From Enterospora canceri (lineage: Eukaryota; Microsporidia; Enterocytozoonidae), in assembly GCA_002087915.1 (NCBI GenBank), contig LWDP01000100.1, positions 1 through 12,094 on the forward strand: a stretch of DNA of 12,094 nt, given 5' to 3'. The notes below the pieces were generated by a model that did not search any database, was not told where the DNA came from, and was given only the letters and a program-made list of their open reading frames with translations. Of the stretch, positions 8,021 through 12,094 are shown in pieces. A program made the position numbers and the translations under genes. How positions within the stretch are numbered: the first letter of the stretch is position 1; each line of letters opens with the position of its first letter.

Positions 8021-8693
8021 CCCTCCTTGGTTCCAATACCCTTATTTTATCAGCCAATACCGTTGCTGGCCCCCTGATTCCCTCTGGATCGTGTGGTAGC
8101 ATAATACTCACTTTAATTCCAATCACCCCCTGCTTGCACTTTGCTACTGCACTTGCGTGCTTGATGTACTGCTTAGCTGGCTCACCAGCCTGAATCAGAA
8201 GCCCATCGATGAATTTGGTGGTCTTGGCCCTCTGCCCCTTCACCTTTCCGGCCACTCTGACACAGACACCCTGTCCCCCTGCTCCACGAACTCCCCTGAT
8301 CACCGAATTCACCACTCTTTTGTACGGCTTAGTCTGCACGAACGCCTGTCTGAGCTGCTCTGCGTAGTACGCTGGTTCCATCCTCATGTTTTCGATCTTC
8401 TCGAGCACCACTCTGACTTGGCTCGCTTCCACTTCCAGTCTCTGGGCCACTGTCGCCTGTAACTGGCTGATCAGAAGTGGCATCTTTTGAATGGTGGCTG
8501 ATGGATCCAGTAGGCGTATTCCGACATGCGCTGGTGTCTGCCACAGCCTGACGTCCACGCCTGCGTACGTCTCCTCCTGGAGCATCTTTGAGAAGAGTTC
8601 GTCGAGTTCAGCGCGTATCTTTCCCTCTCTGATGTAGTTTGATAGAACTGTGCTACTTTTATCAGTCTGAGATTTGAGCATTTTATTGAGCAT
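8016..8693 (-). CDS. RPS3: Small-subunit ribosomal protein uS3 (RPS3)
   Basis: uS3 lies in the head of the small ribosomal subunit at the mRNA entry channel. Residues about 17-95 correspond to the N-terminal KH type II domain; YIREGKIRAELDELF and YAGVDVR match the family's opening helix and strand. The C-terminal domain (about 120-200) is well kept: PYKRVVNSVIRGV, then GKVKGQRAK (149-157), KFIDGLLIQAGEP and KQGVIGIKVSIMLP. At 225 aa it is close to the roughly 240 aa of other eukaryotic uS3 and lacks only part of the C-terminal tail. The nucleic-acid-binding GXXG loop of the KH domain is not recognisable, with QKMP (69-72) near its expected place. ATG 8693 follows CCC (complement of 8701-8703) by five bases; a second in-frame ATG lies four codons on. 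The gene is GC-richer than the pair to its left. Confidence 0.95.
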   Translation of the reverse strand: MLNKMLKSQTDKSSTVLSNYIREGKIRAELDELFSKMLQEETYAGVDVRLWQTPAHVGIRLLDPSATIQKMPLLISQLQATVAQRLEVEASQVRVVLEKIENMRMEPAYYAEQLRQAFVQTKPYKRVVNSVIRGVRGAGGQGVCVRVAGKVKGQRAKTTKFIDGLLIQAGEPAKQYIKHASAVAKCKQGVIGIKVSIMLPHDPEGIRGPATVLADKIRVLEPRRE

Positions 8694-8945
8694 TTTAGAT
8701 GGGTAAAATTTGGGAAAAATTTAGGAAACGTTACCATCGTTATTAGCTAACATTTATTACTAGCTAATATTGACACTGGCTAATATTGACACTGGCTAAC
8801 ATTTATCACTAGCTAATATTCATTACTATAATTACTACCCTATTATTATTAGCCACCCTATTATTACTAGCAATATTCATTACTAGCAATATTTATTATT
8901 ATTACTACTACCCTATTACTATTAGCCACCCTATTATTACTCTTA
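8694..8945. repeat. RPS3-VTC spacer with short degenerate repeats
   Basis: The RPS3 side has several copies of CTGGCTAATATTGACA and relatives (about 8746-8820). The VTC side has copies of CTACCCTATTATTATTAGC-like units and ACTAGCAATATT (about 8830-8943). The spacer must hold the RPS3 promoter and the VTC 3' end, since both genes read leftward. No TATA box is clear. The CTACCCTA motif recurs in opposite orientation as TAGGGTAG in the satellite at 10849-11780. Confidence 0.75.
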
Positions 8946-10823
8946 TCACTCCCCCAATGCCAACTTCTTCTTCATTGGAAACTTGAAATAGACTGAAAAC
9001 AGCAGTGCCAATATGAATACCCCAACCAGTACAACTGGCCCAGTCGTATCATCGTATGGCCCTGCGTCTCTCACCCTTATTCTCGCTGCTCTCCAGTAGA
9101 AGAGGTGCAATGCGTAGATGGCGAATACGATTGCCACCACAATGAGCATGGCACCACAGACATTCGCCTTGTAGTTGGCGAGCCCAAGCATGGCCGTGCC
9201 TATTCCGCCCAGGAATATCGCAAATTGCACCCAACTGAGAAATGTGCGCTCATTTGCGAAGAAGACCTTGGGTTCAACTCTCACTGGAATTGATATTCTG
9301 GCAGGTGGAATCTGCCTGGCTGGTGGCGCATCCTCGATGGAGAGGGTGACTCGCTCCTCTGAGCTCCTCTCCTGCAAAACGCCCTTTGAGTCGAACTCCT
9401 TGCGCCTGCCCACGTTGTAGAAGGCGTCTTTTCTGATTTCTGTTTCCATCTGTGGCAGCCAGTAGGGGATTTCATCAACGGGGTAGAGGAGGGCGGTGCC
9501 ATGGAGAAACTTGCTGAATTTGTGGACGTGTTCGACGAAGGGGGATGAGACGATCTCGTCGATCCAGGGCGGATTGGCTCCATCTGGGCCAGTCGTCTTC
9601 ACCTCAAGGACGGCGTGAGGGAATCTGACAATCTCATTCTCATCAACTCCCCTGAATGGCCACTCTCCTACATCACCCCTGAACCAGTCTTCGTTATTGT
9701 CATTGTTATTACTAGTATTGTTATTGTCATTATTATTACCCCTATTATTATTATTACCATTATTACTATTATTACCCCTATTATTATTTCTATTATTGTT
9801 ACTACTATTTCTACCCTCCTTTATCATGCACAAATTGGTGTCGAGTGAGATTCGAACTGCTGCGTCATCGGGCAGCTGAAAGGCAACTCGCCTGTAGAAC
9901 GTCCTGAGCCGCGGCCGAAGCCCCAGCCTCGTCACGGCCGCCTGCACCTCGTCGTAGAGCAGTCGCACGTCATCGCCATCGTTCACGGCAGCAACAGCCT
10001 CCCAGACGTCGTCGCCCCTCAAAAAGGCAGAGACGCTCTCCCTCGGAATCGAAAAGCGAAGCTTCTTCGACTCCTCGCCTGTCCACCCCTCAGCGTGTCT
10101 CTTCCTTTCGATAAAAACAGTCGGAGTCACCTCCTTCCCGTACCATCGAATTCGAATGGCCTCAGCTCCTTCCTCCTTCCTCATTCTTCCCAGGTAGAGA
10201 GCCCTTTCATCGTTATCGAGGTAGACGGACGTGACAGAGGTGTCGTGGGTCCGGTGGTTCCAGGCAGAGTAGGGCGAGCCACCGCCACGGCTGAAGACGT
10301 AGAGCGGCAGGTGTCTCACAATCGCAAGCTTCAGGGCCATCAGGTTGTCAGGGTGGACCCAGAATTTGTTTGTCTTACGAACAAAACTCGTCGTGGTTTC
10401 GTTCGTCGCAGTCGCGTTGCTTCGCAGCAGCCTCTGCTTCGACTGCCCGTAGACGAGCTCGTCGAGGTGCTCGATCTGCGACAGCTTCCGCTCCAGCTCA
10501 GGGCGGAATCGGCTTCCGAGGCGTCCGCCCGTCTTCTTGTCGAAGTGCCGCAGCGCCTTCTTGAACCCAACCACGTTCAGGCGGATGAACTCGGCAAACG
10601 CCTTCGTCTCCTCCTGCACGGCCGTCAGGCTGTCGCCTGGCGCATGCAGCCGCTCCTTCAGAGCTGCCGTCTCCGCCTGGATGAACGCAAAGACGCGCTC
10701 GAATTCGTCACGGATCGCCGTCTCTGTTTCGCTGCTGATGTTCGTAGTCAGCTCGTCGTATTTCAGGTATCTTCCACCGTACTTCTTGTTGCTGTTCTCA
10801 GCCAGATACTTCGCAAATGCCAT
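8946..10823 (-). CDS. SPX-VTC polyphosphate polymerase, VTC4-like
   Basis: VTC proteins make inorganic polyphosphate from ATP on vacuolar or acidocalcisome-like membranes and move it into the lumen. Residues about 1-125 form an SPX domain, with the inositol-pyrophosphate-binding helix around GFKKALRHFDKK (86-97). Residues about 150-460 form the catalytic tunnel: FWVHPDN and K165, R224 and R226 in RIRWYG, E239 and K241 in IERK, E407 and K409 in LEVK, and K438 in KFSKF. The basic and acidic residues needed in yeast Vtc4 appear present, so I read it as the catalytic subunit type rather than the inactive Vtc2/3 type. A DUF202-type membrane domain follows (FFANERTFLSWVQFA at 521-535), with three helices near 531-549, 556-575 and 594-613. 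The length of 625 aa is shorter than the roughly 720 aa of yeast Vtc4. An Asn-rich insert (339-377) interrupts the polymerase domain. No accessory VTC subunit lies in the window. Confidence 0.95.
   Translation of the reverse strand: MAFAKYLAENSNKKYGGRYLKYDELTTNISSETETAIRDEFERVFAFIQAETAALKERLHAPGDSLTAVQEETKAFAEFIRLNVVGFKKALRHFDKKTGGRLGSRFRPELERKLSQIEHLDELVYGQSKQRLLRSNATATNETTTSFVRKTNKFWVHPDNLMALKLAIVRHLPLYVFSRGGGSPYSAWNHRTHDTSVTSVYLDNDERALYLGRMRKEEGAEAIRIRWYGKEVTPTVFIERKRHAEGWTGEESKKLRFSIPRESVSAFLRGDDVWEAVAAVNDGDDVRLLYDEVQAAVTRLGLRPRLRTFYRRVAFQLPDDAAVRISLDTNLCMIKEGRNSSNNNRNNNRGNNSNNGNNNNRGNNNDNNNTSNNNDNNEDWFRGDVGEWPFRGVDENEIVRFPHAVLEVKTTGPDGANPPWIDEIVSSPFVEHVHKFSKFLHGTALLYPVDEIPYWLPQMETEIRKDAFYNVGRRKEFDSKGVLQERSSEERVTLSIEDAPPARQIPPARISIPVRVEPKVFFANERTFLSWVQFAIFLGGIGTAMLGLANYKANVCGAMLIVVAIVFAIYALHLFYWRAARIRVRDAGPYDDTTGPVVLVGVFILALLFSVYFKFPMKKKLALGE
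9693..9809 (-). repeat. In-frame Asn-rich low-complexity insert
   Basis: Codes for VTC residues 339-377, mostly Asn with scattered Gly, Arg, Ser and Asp. On the plus strand it reads as TTATTATTACC-like repeats, close to the trinucleotide-like repeats in the spacer at 8820-8943. It falls between two conserved blocks of the polymerase domain, so it should form a surface loop. Length probably varies between alleles. Confidence 0.85.
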
Positions 10824-11780
10824 GGATGGTGGTGATCAGGTGTTTTAAGAATGGGATGAAACAAGTGTGGGAAAGTGAGATATGATAAAGAGAGTGAAGG
10901 GTGATAGGGTGGTAGATAGGGTAGTAAGTAGGGTGGAATGGATTGGATTGTATTGGATTGTATTGGAGGAAGACGTGTTTTAGGTAGGTGTTTTAGAATG
11001 GATAGGGTGGAATAGTAGGGTGGATTGATAGGGTGGATTACTAGGGTAGTTTAGTAGGTAATTCTTACTAGGGTAGTTTGATACGATCATCTACTAGGGT
11101 AGTTTATTAAGGTAGTAGTTTAGTAGGGTTATTCTTACTAGGGTATTTCACTATGATCATTCTTACTAGAGTAGTTTAGTAGGGTAGTTGTTTAGTAGGA
11201 TGGAATAATTGGGTGGAATAATTAGAGTAGTTTGATACGATCATCTACTAGGGTAGTTTATTGAAGTCGTTCTTACTAAGGTAGGTTAGTAGGGTTATTC
11301 TTACTAGGGTAGGTTACTATGATCATTCTTACTAGAGTATTTTACTAGGGTGGAATAGTAGGGTAGATTACTAGGGTAGATTATTGAAGTCATTCTTACT
11401 AGGGTAGTTGTTTAGTAGTGTAGATTAGTTAAAGTAGTTTAGTAGGGTGGAATATTCTTACTAGGGTAGATTACTAGGGTAGTTTATTAAGATCATTTTT
11501 AGTAGAGTATTTACTAGGGTGGATTAATAGGGTAGTTGTTTAGTAGGATGGAATATTTGGGTGATTCTTACTAGGGTACTTTACTAGGATAGTTTATTAA
11601 GGTAGTTGTTTACTAGGATATTTTAGTAGGGTAGATTATTGAAGTCATTATTACTAAGGTAGGTTAGTATGGTTATTCTTACTAGGGTGGGTTACCAGGG
11701 TGATTTAGTAGGGTAGTTTACTATGATCATTCTTACTAGGATATTTTACTAGGGTGGAGTACTATGATCATTGTTGGGTA
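10824..11780. repeat. Degenerate GGGT-rich satellite upstream of VTC
   Basis: After about 100 bp of leader sequence and a short ATTGGATTG run (10940-10965), the region is almost entirely variations of TTACTAGGGTAG, TTTAGTAGGGTAG and ATGATCATTCTTACTAG. GGGT recurs about every 10-20 bases with no strict period. All frames are stopped and there is no RNA gene. G-runs lie on the plus strand throughout, which resembles degraded telomere-like repeat, though no exact TTAGGG tandem is present. The VTC promoter must lie at its left edge, but no TATA box is clear. Confidence 0.85.
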
Positions 11781-11781
11781 G

Positions 11782-11824
11782 GAGTAAGTGACTATTCGTA
11801 AGATCACTAAGTGTGTCACTCCTA
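11782..11824 (+). repeat. Dispersed 43-bp repeat, copy 2
   Basis: GTAAGTGACTATT (11784-11796) and ATCACTAAGTGTGTCAC (11803-11819) match copy 1 at 7908-7950 with the same internal spacing and orientation. It marks the right end of the GGGT satellite and the beginning of unique sequence leading to the right-edge gene. Confidence 0.65.
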
Positions 11825-11925
11825 TCTGTTGTGTGAGCCTGATACCAGGACTCTATCACATCAACCTGTCAAGGATCAAAACAATATGTGATTGATATGT
11901 TAATTGTTTATAGACAAACAACAGG

Positions 11926-11933
11926 TATAAATA
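11926..11933 (+). promoter_or_regulatory. TATA box
   Basis: TATAAATA, a perfect TATA element, 31 bp before ATG 11965 and 71 bp before ATG 12005. It is the clearest promoter element in the window and points rightward to the partial gene at the edge. It could equally be the TATA box of a retrotransposon LTR, as no window sequence settles this. Confidence 0.65.
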
Positions 11934-11936
11934 GAA

Positions 11937-11952
11937 GGGTTCATCAGAACCC
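11937..11952. other. Short hairpin after the TATA box
   Basis: GGGTTC (11937-11942) and GAACCC (11947-11952) are perfectly complementary around an ATCA loop. The hairpin lies 4 bp after the TATA box, near or just upstream of where transcription should start. Role unknown. Confidence 0.55.
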
Positions 11953-12004
11953 CTTATCAAGTAAATGGTTGCAACTAAAAAGAGTATTCAGGCACAAGAG
12001 CAAG

Positions 12005-12094
12005 ATGGCTCAGCAGCTGAACACAACACTATCAATCACTGACTATAAAAGAAGCGACATTTTGAGAACCCCAAGAATGGAACCGGAATCTTCA
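12005..12094 (+). CDS. Possible 5' end of a gene, cut by window edge
   Basis: From ATG 12005 the frame is open for 30 codons to the end of the window and starts MAQQLNTTLSITDYKRSDIL. It is not recognised. Supporting points are the TATA box 71 bp upstream and a coding-like residue mix. Against it, an earlier ATG at 11965 opens a different frame that ends at a TGA at 12040-12042 and would act as an upstream frame if included in the mRNA. It might be a host gene or the gag start of an LTR element. Confidence 0.4.
   Translation, partial: MAQQLNTTLSITDYKRSDILRTPRMEPESS

Noticed and set aside
8157..8737. Other frames overlapping RPS3
   Set aside because: They are shadows of the conserved RPS3 frame with no independent start signal.
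10095..10848. Plus-strand open frames over the VTC gene
   Set aside because: They are antisense shadows of a well-conserved protein and have GC-driven Arg/Ser-rich composition.

Overview
The window looks like nuclear DNA of a compact, intron-poor eukaryote, most likely a microsporidium or another reduced relative of fungi. Every gene is a single uninterrupted exon. C-rich triplets (CCC or CCCC) sit directly upstream of three of the four complete start codons, and AATAAA overlaps the stop codon of two genes. Both habits are described for microsporidia. The two recognisable proteins are eukaryotic: ribosomal protein uS3 and an SPX-VTC polyphosphate polymerase. The lineage is inferred from these features and was not checked by any search.

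Layout. Positions 1-2857 hold no convincing gene. They carry a hairpin minisatellite (about 365-1165), a spacer, and three 56-57 bp repeats built around a 20-bp palindrome (2162-2335). Positions 2858-7363 hold an AT-rich divergent gene pair: a 225-aa coiled-coil protein on the minus strand and a very large unrecognised protein on the plus strand, with only 38 bp between their ATGs. Positions 7364-8015 are a convergent intergenic region with four 25-bp repeats and an inverted copy. Positions 8016-10823 hold two GC-richer minus-strand genes, RPS3 and a VTC4-like gene. Positions 10824-11780 are a degenerate GGGT-rich satellite. The last 170 bp hold a TATA box, a hairpin and the first 30 codons of a possible further gene.

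Assembly warning. Four single N bases (1646, 2468, 5899, 6981) each separate two identical copies of 299, 299, 269 and 108 bp. These are almost certainly contig ends joined without merging their overlap. Two fall inside the large plus-strand gene. The first keeps the reading frame and adds about 90 spurious residues. The second shifts the frame and creates a false stop at 7000-7002. Counting each duplicated stretch once, the gene reads openly from ATG 3574 to TAA 7363, about 1136 codons.

Function. RPS3 is a housekeeping ribosomal gene. The VTC4-like protein should make polyphosphate at an internal membrane under inositol-pyrophosphate control. The AT-rich pair is the unexplained part: no known domain is visible in either protein, but their head-to-head arrangement suggests co-expression. 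Nothing in the sequence shows that they form a mobile element or a virus.
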